The notes beneath the pieces are model-generated. The model was not told where the DNA came from. It did no database searches and saw only the letters and a program-made list of their open reading frames with translations. DNA of 64,000 nucleotides from Rotaria macrura (taxonomy: Eukaryota > Rotifera > Eurotatoria > Philodinida > Philodinidae). Positions within the stretch are counted from its first letter, which is position 1, and every line of letters starts with the position of its first letter. Both the position numbers and the translations under genes were made by a program. The stretch covers positions 27,145-91,144 of the forward strand of contig OENT01000630.1 in NCBI GenBank assembly GCA_900239685.1. The letters run 5' to 3'. Of the stretch, positions 12,801-25,001 are shown piece by piece.

Positions 12801-15800
12801 AGCATCTACAGATTGACATTGATCTAGATCTTGAATTGCTTCTATCTTTAGCATTCGTCGATATGATTTCATATCCTTCCGTTTTCTAATCGAAATTTCT
12901 ACACAATTGTGTCTTACATTGGATAATGTCGATGAATTTGAGTTATAATTGAAATTTCGTGGTTGACTCCATCGTTCCAAATTACAACGTTCAAAATATA
13001 ATTTAAAACAAGCATAACCTTATGTAAAAATGAAATGAAATCCATGAAGAAACAGGTTCTTGTTTTAAATCTTACCTTTCGGTGATAAATGTATTGGATC
13101 AAGTTTCGAAACTCGTTTTTCGAATAGAGCTATTTGTGAATCTCTACTAAGATCTTCAACGCACGTTATAAACCAATTTAAACCAAGTTCACGATCGAAT
13201 GAACTTGCATTTTCATTCATTATTAATGTATCCCATAGTTCTTCACTACGTTTTAATATTAAATAAAGATTACCATTTTTCAATAAGAATGATAATAAAT
13301 CTAAATGTGTTTTTATTGATTCTTCGTGTGTAAAACGACCATCAACTAACGTATGAATGGTAACATGTCCATGGGTTTTATTCCAAACATCTAATTGACA
13401 TCTAGATAAACTTTGTATTAATGCTGATATGACATCATGCTTATTAACTAATAATGATATTAAATCGGGCTCTGAACGCTTAAATGTATTTGTTGAATCA
13501 TGATGTAATAATTCATACAGATGTTTGATAGCAGGAACAAGCCAACCTTGTTTACGTTGTAGATCAGTCATACATTTGAGACAGTAGTCACGTTTAAGTG
13601 CATCATAAGGTGAACGACCTTCGCTAAATACACGTAAATGACAACGTAGAAGATGATCGAGCATCGAACGGCTAAGTCTATCTTCATGTGCCATATCCCA
13701 CAGAACTTCTAATACACGGGCAGCCGAATCCTTTTGACATTCACGACCTATAGCACCAAGTAGTTCAATGAGTTTTTCTTGTATTAGTATGGTTTCTGTT
13801 TTCCATGACTGAAAGAAAAGCCCAAACCAAGCAAGTAGCAATTTGAGAAAAGCGACAGAATAAATTCTCTTACGCTATGAATAAAACCAATTAAATGATT
13901 GAGTTGTTCTAGGTTGAATTTTGCTGCTGCAGATGCAATCAACGTGAATAAATGATCAACGGCAACTAACGATCGGCCATGCTAAGTATTAAAATATATT
14001 TCAATAAACTGTTTTATTGTTCTATGTCAAATTTTTATTTTCTATCTAACATTTCTATGTCAAATCTTATTGATATGAATCCTCCAAAGCCTATTAAAAA
14101 CCTAAGCCAAAACTATTTGATTATAATAAAGGACAAACGTCGCATTGAAATGCACTACGAGAACATTTAAGGGAAGCAATATTTTCCTTCGATGCAGCAT
14201 ATCTTTATTGATAGTTTCCTGACGATGTTTGTTATGAAGAGGAGCAAATCATTTGAATTACTTGATAAAACTACCGGACAAGAGTCTAGAATTTAATTGA
14301 TGTTCAATTAAAATTTTTTATATTCAAATAAGCTTCCGAAGATTTATTGCATTACATTCATAATGCCGATTAATCATAGTAGCACAGTCATAAACGAGCA
14401 TTAGTCTAATCTGATAAGATGACTTTTTAATTAACATCATCAAAATAACAAATTGAAACGTGTATGAAAAAAATATTCTGTATCTGAAAAGTGCTTTGTT
14501 GTAATTTCAGAAGATGGATAATTTTCAAAATAGAGCAGATTTACAAAACTTGCCTGCTGTCATAGAGCTTAAACTGGTCCAATTTTCAGCTACTGATTTA
14601 ACACGTTTAATTAAAGTTTTCAATTAAAACCTAATTGTCAATCGAAAGCAGTTCTCTTTCTGTGTTTGTTAAAGCTTACATTCTTTCTCCAAACGATTGT
14701 TTCAATCTTCAGCAGCTAAACTCTGCATAGATCGATCATAACTGGATATATTAGCTGTATGATAATTATAGATTTTCATTTTTAACTAAATACAATAGTT
14801 GTAAATATTTACGATTACTCTTTAGTACTTGAACAAATCATTGTTTTCTACAGCTTTGTTTGACTTTGAAAAAGAATTCAGTGTAGATTTTGAAGGATAT
14901 TATTCAATCAAGAGAAAATCTTAGACAGTATTTCACAAGTTTTCCTTCCTCTAATACATAAAAGATTTACTTTTTAACAAAACATAAGTATACGCATCTT
15001 GATTTATACTTGGATAACTTGCAAAAATGAGATATTCCTAAACTACTAAGCGAACGTCAACTTCGAACTCAAAATTAACCGTAACTGTTTAGCATTTTGT
15101 ATATATGTATACATACCTGCATTTTCCATATTGTTTCAATATCCTCTTTTAAAATTCTTGGTGCAATAAAATCCATTAATGTACGAACTTTTTCTACATA
15201 TTGATTTTGATCTATGTTTCCTATTCAAACAAAAATAAATGGACAAACTTGGAAAAGAGTAAAATAAAGAACTATTTCTAACCTTCTAATGCTTTTGAAA
15301 GTATAGAATGTTCAATAATCCATTCACTAATACTATCACGTGGAATAGACGCTTTAGTTATACTTTGTACATTTGATGTACTATTTTCAATTATTTTTGC
15401 AAGCTACAAAGAAATATATTAAATACAACACTTTTCCTTCCCTCTCGAAATCATCAACTTTCGATTTACTTCTTTCAATGAATTCATTTTCGCATTAAAA
15501 TTTGAGAGAGCAACCATTTTTAGTAATAGATTTAAGTGTAATTCTTCCACTTGCTGAAGACGATTTGTCCATACAACCGAACATATCTTACGTAAAGTGG
15601 TTAATAATTCAAATATGGAATTCGTTGACTAAACATTTTACGGAAGAAAACAAAAAAGAAAGAATTTCAATTTTATTTGAGTAAGAAAATAAATTGAACA
15701 AACTTTTGCTTTAAAGTCTTCTTCCTTTAAAGTTTTAACATGTTCTAGCGCTTGATCAATATGTTCACTGAATAATGGTCGATATTTTTCTACATGTAAA

Positions 15801-17234
15801 TAATCCATACATGGAACAAACGGTGCGAACAAGGCATTGTATTCCTAGAGGTATTATTTGATTAGAGTAATATAAGGTAAATATATTCTTACAAGAGCTG
15901 TTAACGGTTGTTCACTTGTAAATTGTTTCTTCAGATGTTGTACACCATCTTTTAAAACAAAGCGATTTATTATTTCACATAACCAGCCATAAGGTTCATT
16001 TCGATTATACACAGCGAATGTAGATGATGATGAATTCGCCAAAATGCGATCGCCTAATTGTTTATCATAGAGTGAGCGATCGTAGGATTTACTTTTATGT
16101 TTTCGTTGAAAAACTGAGTCATGATCAAAAAGTATAGCCAAAGTTTCGAGCAGTTGTATGGGTACGGGAAAATAAGAGAGACGAGCAGCTATTAAATCAA
16201 TCAATAATTGAACCATATCGAAAACACCTAATTGAACCTCAACACCCCAATTATTAACATGATGGGAACATTGTAGCTAAATGAATGAGAATTTAAATCA
16301 AAAACAGAATTGAAAAAAAAAATAGACCCGTTTTACTTTTCGAAAAGCGTCTGGGATTAAAATTTCCATAAATTTTTTACAATGTTCATCTTGATCAGCA
16401 ATGCCTAATAAGAGTATTAATCAAATAAACGAGAGAATAAAACTAAAGTAGTATATTATTCACCAGTAAGTGCAAGTTGAGTAGCGGAGAGAAGACATCG
16501 ACCAAGAACCTCTTCACCTAGACGAAAGAAATTAGTGAGTAGAATTAGTTGGAGATATCCATCGAAATCAAAACTTACGTTTATAGGGTATTGACCAATT
16601 GTCTCCATAAACTTTCGTTTCGAGATCTAGAAAAGCACTTGTTGTAAATGAATTTGAATTGTTCATTGATAAATCATCAGAAGATGCATTGGAATTTTTG
16701 TCCAAGGCTGCCTGAAGTAAAATAAAACTTTAGAGGGAAAACTTTTCAATTTTTCATTTTACAATTTGCTGTGGTTGTTGTTGTTCCATTTGTTCTTTTG
16801 TAAGTGGACCAATGAAGGTTGATGTTGTTCTTTGCTCATCAGGAATAATAACATCATCATTGAAATAAGCTGGGACAGTAAGATAAGTGACAGCTTCGCC
16901 AATATCATTACCTGCTTTATTTAAAGCTTTACGATTTAGTTCCCGATCTGTAAAGCCCATACTGATTAATGTATCCATATTGTCTTCCATGTTTAATAAA
17001 TCAGTAGTTGTTGATGATGAAACAATCGAACATGAAATATTATCAATCGATGATGAAGATGCAGATAACGAATTACTTTCAAAAGAGAAAATGTTCTAAA
17101 GCAATCGAACATGAAGTTGAATTATACCTTGCAACACAATTTTTATTATCTTTTTCAATGCAACAACGTTTAGGTGAATGATTATTATTAGTTTCGTTTA
17201 AAGAGGAATTTGCCGTGTGAGCATTCCGTTTCAT
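319..17234 (-). CDS. USP24: USP24-type ubiquitin carboxyl-terminal hydrolase, 18 exons
   Basis: Giant cysteine protease that removes ubiquitin from proteins. Exons (minus): 17128-17234, 16763-17075, 16579-16711, 16464-16517, 16337-16404, 15893-16276, 15704-15844, 15283-15403, 15117-15220, 13874-13981, 13076-13808, 12918-13018, 8667-10620, 6964-7703, 6857-6911, 4798-5306, 4450-4723, 319-2018. All junctions are in phase and give about 2,532 aa; human USP24 is about 2,620. Start ATG 17232-17234 has an in-frame stop just upstream. An N-terminal UBA domain ([20 protein letters not shown]) sits in exon 2. A long helical-repeat region includes WSIPYKREE, typical of USP24. The catalytic domain starts at [10 protein letters not shown] (Cys about 1710), has finger cysteines near 4900-4940 and 4700-4723, and the His box [12 protein letters not shown] (His about 2007) followed by WYRFNDTS. 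An Asn run lies at 9836-9900. The 3' end is slightly uncertain: a good donor at 393-394 could splice out of the window, but the stop at 319 gives the expected length. Confidence 0.93.
3295..3835. repeat. Inverted-repeat element in a USP24 intron (MITE candidate)
   Basis: Lies within the 2.4-kb intron 2019-4449. The ends are imperfect inverted repeats: left 3295-3316 reads TTCTGTGTACTTCAAAAAGT, and the reverse complement of 3811-3835 has the same GTGTACTnCAAAAAGTGA core. Just outside the left end is a hairpin with 9-bp perfect arms (CTCGGACTT/AAGTCCGAG, 3273-3292). No coding potential was seen. The rest of the intron shows nothing recognisable. Confidence 0.45.
5307..6856 (-). other. Large USP24 intron without recognisable content
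   Basis: Intron between the 55-nt exon encoding [10 protein letters not shown] and the exon carrying the catalytic cysteine. The donor GTAAGT and the acceptor TTTTCTTCCAAG are both good. I saw no coding exon, repeat or RNA gene inside. Short open frames here have no family signal. Confidence 0.6.
10991..11206. mobile_element. Non-autonomous hAT-type MITE, 216 bp
   Basis: Perfect 11-bp terminal inverted repeats, TAGGGGTGTCA at 10991-11001 and TGACACCCCTA at 11196-11206, are flanked by an exact 8-bp target duplication CTTATGAC (10983-10990 and 11207-11214). The 8-bp duplication and TAGGGGTG-type ends are diagnostic of the hAT superfamily. The interior is GC-rich, built from GTTCCCGTTCC/GGAACGGGGAACG words in both orientations, and has no transposase. 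It sits in the 2.3-kb USP24 intron 10621-12917, otherwise featureless. An 89-aa open frame across it is an artefact of the repeat. Confidence 0.88.
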
Positions 17235-19811
17235 CACAGCAGTGAATTAACAATCGATGAGTCATAGATAGAACATCCATCTTGAAAAATAAAAGAATAT
17301 TTGCTTGGGTAAAAGCGCGAAAATTATTCATCAGAATGATTATTTACCAAAAAAGAAATAACGTCCGCATCGTCCAACAATCAAAAAAGTATATAAAAAT
17401 GCACGTGACACTAGGAAAACAGACAATAATATCTTGCTCGTTCTGTGTTCTTTTTTGTGGAGCTTGTTTTTTTTCTTTTGAAATTTTCTTGATCAAACAC
17501 GAATAATATTAATTTTTGGATGATTGTACGTAACAGTGAGAACTTATAATGTAAGTAAATAGATCTGAAATATGAAAAAAAAACCCGAACAATGATTTCA
17601 TAATCATCAATGCATTTATCATAAAAAAATGTTGATCGTTTTGGATTGATTGAAATGCAAACCAATCACTTTCTAGCTTTTATAATTTATCTGAAAAAAT
17701 ATTTTATGGAGCATTGGACTTTTTTAAAACTTTTCATTCGTTCTTTTCTACAGTGAAAGATTGTTGATTTAAAGTGTCGAGCGATTCGCTAAAGATTCCG
17801 CAAAATGTACTATTATAGGTACATACATCGATACATGTTTAATAAAAAAAGGTAGTTATGTTGTTTTATTCTTTCGCTTTTTTTTCTATTTCTTCTACAG
17901 AGATTTGAAGCCTTCGATTGACATAAAAAAGACGAATAGAAGTAAGGAAATTTCGTATAATTGATGATATGAACGATAATAGTATTCAAAGAAGAAAGGA
18001 AAGAATTTCGAAGTCAATTTTTTTATTGTTACTGTCTTGACACCATGTTGTATATGCCAATCCTATAGAAGCGTTAGGTAGGCCTCTTCTCCATTACGCA
18101 TATGGCGAGTGTGTAATTCGATCGTTTATTTTCTGTATACGATATGCACACATACGCACACAAGCTTATGTAATACTACCAGTCAAACGATGATAGTTCA
18201 GCGTGAGTAAGCATGGAGATGTATGTTACTCGTCGATCAATGTGAGCGACATACAACTAATCAAATTGAATGTTTCTTTTTTCTTCTTCTTCATCTCGTC
18301 AACTATCATCACCAGTACGTACGTCATTAACTTGCATTCGTTCATATGTAGATTTCGCCTCTATCATTCGAGCAAGTTGTTTGTAAGTGACCACTTGAAT
18401 TAGTTTGAGTTTCGAATCGAGTGCCGAATGACTAGTTTTTTTCTGGTATGTTATTGAATGAACATGACTCCGTTGGATTGAGAATTGATTAGATAATAAA
18501 CAAGTTCAAACAATTTAATTTAGATCTTATTCAGAAAAGTTCGAACTTTAAATCGACATGCCTCAGATATCCTCTTGATCGGGACTTGTATTTCTTAAAA
18601 AGGGCACATTCAAGTACTCTGCCAAATGAACATGAACAATCGATAAAGATGTTATATGCAGCATTGACTTGTTAAGTTAGTTGAGAATTGATTGTTATTC
18701 TCATCCTACATGAACAATATTGTTTTTTCGCTAGTTTTATATACTTAAGCATTTCCACTTTCTTTTTTGTATTATACGTATAAACGAACGTGTTTAAATC
18801 AGTCGGCATCTTCATCCATAGATTGACTCATTTCATTATCCAAATTCATTAATCGATCGTGTGTGCACGATTTTTTCATCTTGTTCTTTTGTCTCATGCT
18901 CTTTTATTTTTCTTTGTGTGCCCATGAGTGTGTGTGTGTACATTTCGATGTATTGAGAAATGGAAGCAAACGCACATAGATGCAGTGGCTACACATGAAA
19001 AATGAGAGACAAAAGAAGCAATGCTATCCATCCATCTACTCATTCATTGCTTGTTCTCGTGTCTTAATAGCATACGAATGATGTGATGGTCATCTTTTTC
19101 TTTTTTTGTTTTAGTATTCAAGTAGAAATAGAAAAGAAGGAGAAAATCGACGAGAAAGTAGTACTCATGCCATCTGTGTTTGACGCGAGTGTATCTACAT
19201 AGTCGTTTGCGTTCTGTAAACATTACTACATGAAGAATGAATGAGAGAAAAAAATAGTAGTATCATAGCATCGAGAAAATTCAGTAGGATCGTTGCTGTG
19301 CGCATGTACAAATTGTGATAAAATATTCTCAGATCATTATCTGTGCTGTGCTTATATGTTTATCTGTCGTCTCTGTTAATTTGGAATCTACCAGAAGAGA
19401 AATACATCAGAAATATATAACTAATCTAATATGCTAATGCATGATATATCTAGTTTTTATCCACCACTCATAGGTAGGTGATAATGTGCCAGCTTTTTTT
19501 GCTTGTATAGATTTTAATTTCTTTTTTGCTTTTCTCGAGGCATTAAGTGTATAATAATGTTCACTCTCATCTATTAGATTCACGGATAGATTTATTATTT
19601 TTGGCACTTTCCTATACGCCTATATGAACATAATCATATTATCGTATCACTGATCATTCTTGCAAATTCTTACTTTCTTTCTGATGTTCTTACAAGTCGA
19701 CCGTACGTATATCATTGACACTCTCTGTTGTGCAATGTGAACGGTCAATAGTTCGTCATCATCCTCGTCTTATTCTTATTATTCCTACTGTTCCTGCAAA
19801 CAAATACACAG

Positions 19812-19837
19812 ACACACACACACATATATATATATAT
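19812..19837. repeat. (AC)n(AT)n microsatellite
   Basis: A run of AC dinucleotides passes directly into AT dinucleotides. It produces a spurious minus-strand open frame of Tyr/Ile/Val/Cys repeats. Confidence 0.9.
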
Positions 19838-20427
19838 GGGGGTAGCACAAACGAACAGTAAAAATATGCTATTCATTGTATATGAGACGGCAATCGCGAG
19901 CGCAGTCTGTAATCGACGGCACCAATTACTAGTAGTTGAGGGTGAGCGGATCGTTAAGTGTCCTATGTAACCCGACGGGTTTTTCTTTTCTTTCGCATAC
20001 ATGATCAAATGCAAACCGATTAGAATGATGATCATAGAGCACATATCTATCTTTTTCGAGAAAAAAAAATATATATACAAAGACAAATAAGAGAAAAACC
20101 GATTTTATTCTTTTTCTTATTTTACATTTTCCCATTCTCAAGGTTGATAGTCAAAGATTTGTCTCTAGATAATTAGTTTCATTTCATCTTTCCTGCTTTT
20201 ACTATTTCTAATAATAGATTATTATTAGTTACTACCTGTTTTGAAATCTCTAGACTGATGATAATAGTAGAGCGTCATCTCTTTTCCTCTTTCCTATATT
20301 CTATATAATCAATCTTTTTCTTTGAACAAACATTCTTCAATCTTCTCCACCCATTTTTTCCCAAGCAATGAGACACATCCATCATCTTCAATCTTACATT
20401 TACATTTTTATAGAAGTCAGAATTTTG

Positions 20428-20443
20428 AATTTTTTCTTTCTAG
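20428..20443 (+). promoter_or_regulatory. Splice-acceptor-like site just before the Ig-superfamily start
   Basis: A pyrimidine tract ending in AG (TTTTTTCTTTCTAG) stands 7 nt before the ATG at 20451. It could be the 3' splice site of a 5' UTR intron or a spliced-leader trans-splice site. Right after it, ATG AAC TAT GCA TAA (20444-20458) forms a tiny upstream frame overlapping the main start. Confidence 0.45.
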
Positions 20444-20450
20444 ATGAACT

Positions 20451-23400
20451 ATGCATAATGATCTGATGTTATTCTATTCAATTTATTTTTTCTCATCATT
20501 ATTATTCTCATCGTATGGTCAACAAACAATAATCTATGCTCAACGTGGTGATACAGTTGAATTATGTGACAATCGTACAACTTTCATTTATGCTTATGAA
20601 TATCGAAGTTTCGACGGAAAGAAAAATTTAATTCTTGAACCCACAAGACATGAACGTTATTCCAATCCGTATCTAACAAGTCTCTTGCGAATAACTAATG
20701 TTATAGAAAGTGATAGTGGACAATATAAATGCCCACAAGATGACACTGAATGGCAAAAACTTCAAGTATATAGTAAGTTCGAAGATCGAAAAACAAACCG
20801 CAATAACTGGAGTTGTCCTATTGTCAATGATGTAATCTTATTGTATTTATGCATAAAAAAGTCTTCATTTGACATATGAATTCCTTCATTAATGCATGAC
20901 ATCATTATCACTGTGCATTGAAAAAATTACTTCTTTAGTTTTCTATTTCATAATTAGTCGGAAAAAATATCTTATTATATAGATGATTTGTTCTTAATCG
21001 AGCAATTGTATTCTGTGATAGATAGCTCGAACAAGATAAACTACTTTTGTAGGTTATCGAAAGAAACAATGCAAGGAAGAAAGAAAGAGACGTCTATTAA
21101 TGATTAATGCAAGCATACACTTCAAGTTCCTTTTTTCTGTTCATACAATGGTTAATTGAAACAAAATAGAATGAAACCTTTATTTTGTTTATTCTCTCTA
21201 GCCCCCGTCCAGCATGTATACATGACCAATCTCCATACATCATCTCATGTGCATAGTAATGAATTTTGTGGAATTGAAAATAATAATTGCTTAGCTATGG
21301 TCGAGGGTGAACCATTGGATATTATTTGTGCTGCCGATGGTTCTCCTCGTCCTGCGCTTGATATCTTGCTAGATAAGAATGGTACGATGCCAACAATCAT
21401 GGCATTAGCAAGTGCTATTCAAGCACCAACTATCGTCAATGATCAATTTAAACCAAGTGTTTATGAAGCCTATCGTATTATTGGTTTAACACCATCAGAC
21501 AATGGACGGCATATAGCATGTCATGCTGATATGAAACAAATTGATAATAAACTTATTCTATCAACTAGAAAACAACTCTATATTGAATGTATGTATAACG
21601 TTTGATTTTAATTAAAACAAAGTCCAAGAAAAAAAAACAAACGAGACATTATTTATTCATTATGTCTAAACTAAATAAATCTTTGATTGTTAATTAGTAT
21701 GCGTCTAGATTCTTCCTTTCTTGTATAAATAGTTCGCCCGAATGTTATGGAAAAATCGAAAAAGATCTTTGCTGGCATTAATCAAACACGTACAATTAAT
21801 TGTACAGTTATACGTGCCAATCCATCATACATACGATATTCGATTAATGGTCTATCATCATCAATTGTACATCGTACATACGATAATCAACATGATTTAT
21901 TTTATACATTTGAAATAAAACCAATGTCGCTCGAACATTTTCGATCATTCAATGTAACAGCAAATAATAGTATTGGTTTCGATACATGCACGTATGAACT
22001 TTTTCATGGAGGTAAATGTAAAAATATGATTGACCTTCTTTTGACAAGAAATAACATCTAACAACTGTTGAATACATCTATCTATGTGTTATAGCACGTT
22101 TCTAATATGTGCTATAACATATCTATATCAATCAAGTTTTAGAAGATTGATTTCGTAATCTGTAATCAGTACGAAGCATTTTTGCTCTACTTCAACGTGC
22201 AGAGTGTCTATTTTTATAAAGAAGAATACAATCGAATGACTTTTATCTGCTTCCGTTACTATTGATCGGAGTACCTACGAATTCTAATAGGCATTGATTT
22301 ATACCCATGAGCAAAATCGATTAGTATTCTACTATTCATTCATATGATGAAATTAATATAAACTTGTTCAAGTGAAAAATTCCAAACGTTACGTACATAA
22401 TAATTAACACATAAAATTATTCATAAAATTTCAATCTAAATGATTTAAATACATGTACATTTGACAAAGTCAAGGATTGCCCACATATATAAAAATGTAT
22501 CTACATGCATATATATTTCAAGTTTCTGTGGACAAAAACACATTGGCATTATAATATTAGCAAGAGAATGCCAATTTGAGTACAGATGATCTTGTGTATT
22601 TTTTTTCTTTAGCAGATGATGGCCATCAATTATATTTGTCATAAAATAATTATCTTTACGACTAATAGCAGTAAAAGTGAATAGTTTCAAGATAGAAGTA
22701 ATTTACTGATTGATTTCTACTTGTCAAAGAAAATTTTCGACAATGCAAGAAGTGAGATGGTGAGAGAATATTTCTGCACGAATTAGTCCGTCAATAATAA
22801 CTTGAGAACTATTTATCCCTGATTTGAACGGAAAAGCAAGTATTTTCTTCACTTAGAATAAAAGATTATCTCGTTTCTAAAATAATTCCAAACGTTTATC
22901 TCAGCAAGACAACTAGACTTGATAATTTTCCACGAAGTAGCAAGGGTAGAAGTGCTTCACTATTGTGTGCTAGTATCATTCCGTTGTCTTCTTTCATTTC
23001 ATATTCATTTTAAAAATTTTCACAGGTGTTCCTGATCCTATAACACATTGCACTGTCGATGCATATACTTCAAATGTAACCATAACAATAAGCTGTACAA
23101 AAAGTTACGCCCAAGGTGATAGTGAAGGTTATGCTTGTACATTATTTAAATACAATGATAAACCAAATAAAAAATTGTTTGAAGAAATAGCTCGTACAAA
23201 ATCATGCATATTTGCACTTGAAAATTCACATGAGCCAGTTGAATATCGTGTTGCCGCCTTCAATCGTTATGGATCATTACCACCGAATACAAACGGTTAT
23301 ATTATTCGATTAAATGAACCGATATGTAAATATTAGTGCCGAAAATGTAGAAAACGAAAAATTGCGTCGATTTTTGTCTTCTTTTATTGTAGTACCAAGG

Positions 23401-25001
23401 GAACCAACGTTTGCTAATAAGAGAACTCTTGTTTTCATAGCAAGTATATTTGGCTGTATAATACTATTATTTATTCTCTGCTGCCTTTGTGGAACTTGCA
23501 GTCGAGATCGAACCAAATTTCTAGGTAAACATGCTTTTTAAAATAAAATCCGAAGTCACTATTTTTCCGTTGTTCAAGTTGAATCTTTTAAGTAGCAAAG
23601 TTCTCACACCCGATGAGCTCTAGTTCCGAGTGAGGTGTTATGTTTTTCATTTCAGGAAATTTCCGTTCTTTTTTTAATGACTTCCACATACTAGCCAGTA
23701 AATATCTAATCTTCTAATAACTATTACATTTTAACATGAAGCATTCAATTATATTGTGAAATTATGTGAGACATAAATGAGATTAGATTATTTTCTGAAA
23801 CTTGAGAGTATTAGAAAAACGCCTAGTTTCAATTGGACCTCAACTATTATAGGAGTGCTAAATAGTAAAATCGATTGATAGAAGTTGCCGCGCCAGTCCA
23901 TGAATTTTATTTATTTCTAACTCTCATTATTCTTAATGATAAAGAAGAAATAACCAATTATATTTATGTACATATATTCTTATAGAATATTCCCCTGTGT
24001 CGGCCGCTAGTGAAACATCAAAGCCAAGGACCGGTAAGATATCTCGTAGAATAACAAACTAATAGTAATCCCTTCGTTTTACAATTATTTTTTAACATTT
24101 ATCTGTTGATTTTCTGAAAGAAAATTTCGAGAAGAGATTATTTATTATGTAATGTTATTTTAGGCGAAACAACATCTCATCTGGTTCCAAATGGAAACGA
24201 CAAACGTCTTAATCAGGTTAATGCAACGTGTTCAGTGAAATTTTTATAAACATACATAAACCTTCATGATTTCAGAATGGAACTGTTTATGATATACCAA
24301 CACACAGTATCAATGATAAATATTCTCATTCGACATCTAACTATCATCAACAGAAACTTCAGCAATCAAATAATTTAAAATGTACTGATCGAGATTCTGT
24401 AACAAGTAGTGCAAGTTCAATACCTGGACGATCACGTACAGTGAATAATAAATTTTATGATCATCCTATCGTTGATAATAAGTATGGACCATTAGCACCA
24501 TCGACTATCATTGCACCATCAATAAAACCACATATGGAAAACACTCCCGAAGAAGGTAACGAATCGCCTGTTTATTCAACAACAACTGATGTACTATCAG
24601 AAAGTGGCTCGTTTCTTGTTCCAATGTCGAAACGATATATACCACCTCCACCTAAGCCACGTTATTCAACATTGAGTTCGCTACGTTTACCACATGACAA
24701 TCTCGATAAGATTCCATTACCATTACCAAAACCACGTTCACGTTCCAATTCCCGCACACGTTTAAATAATTCGAATGTTGATAATTCATCATTTTTATAC
24801 GAAGAACGTCCTGTTTCATCAACAGACTCTGGTATAGGTCAATCCGATGTTGTTTGTTTACCAAATGGTGATACGATTCTTTCTGGTCTTGTTAAGTCAA
24901 GACAAAACAGTCTACAAAAGCATTCTACATCATCGGCACATCAACAACAACCAAGATATCAAACATTATTACCACAGACTGTTCGCGGTACTGAATGTTG
25001 A
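20451..25001 (+). CDS. Ig-superfamily type I transmembrane protein, 8 exons
   Basis: Predicted cell-surface adhesion or recognition receptor. Exons: 20451-20772, 21202-21588, 21733-22011, 23026-23325, 23393-23524, 23986-24033, 24164-24216, 24276-25001; phases agree and give about 748 aa. A signal peptide (MLFYSIYFFSSLLFSSYG, from the in-frame ATG 20466) is followed by Ig-like domains with cysteine pairs near C39/C94 (ESDSGQYKC motif), C150/C214 (PSDNGRHIAC) and C260/C322, then a fourth Ig- or FN3-like domain (about 330-428). One membrane helix spans about 442-463, followed by a Cys-rich juxtamembrane stretch. The ~285-residue tail is Ser/Tyr/Pro-rich, with the SH3-ligand-like PPPPKPR and Tyr motifs such as TVYDIP. 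The first six introns are phase 1, usual for shuffled Ig exons. The layout recalls nephrin/kirre-like receptors, but I cannot assign an ortholog. Confidence 0.82.
22012..23025 (+). other. 1.0-kb intron of the Ig-superfamily gene
   Basis: Phase-1 intron between the third Ig exon and the fourth extracellular domain exon. AT-rich; no exon or repeat recognised. Confidence 0.6.

Larger units (their letters stand above)
17235..20450. other. Intergenic region between divergent USP24-type and Ig-superfamily genes
   Basis: About 3.2 kb separates two divergent start codons, so both promoters presumably lie here. I saw no coding exon: the short open frames lack domain signal and are interrupted by AT-rich low-complexity sequence. 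A TG-repeat is near 18930-18942 and a CA/TA microsatellite at 19812-19837. No conserved promoter motif can be defended. Confidence 0.6.

Noticed and set aside
12789-12980. Longer version of the 101-nt USP24 exon, reading on to a stop
   Set aside because: A strong GTAAGA donor at 12917 gives an exon that joins in phase, with the spacing expected between the conserved LYF and LW segments.
19745-20141. Minus-strand open frames with Tyr/Ile/Cys/Val repeats
   Set aside because: They run through the (AC)n(AT)n microsatellite and lack domains.
23310-23516. Minus-strand open frame opposite the Ig-superfamily membrane exon
   Set aside because: Shadow of the real plus-strand coding sequence.
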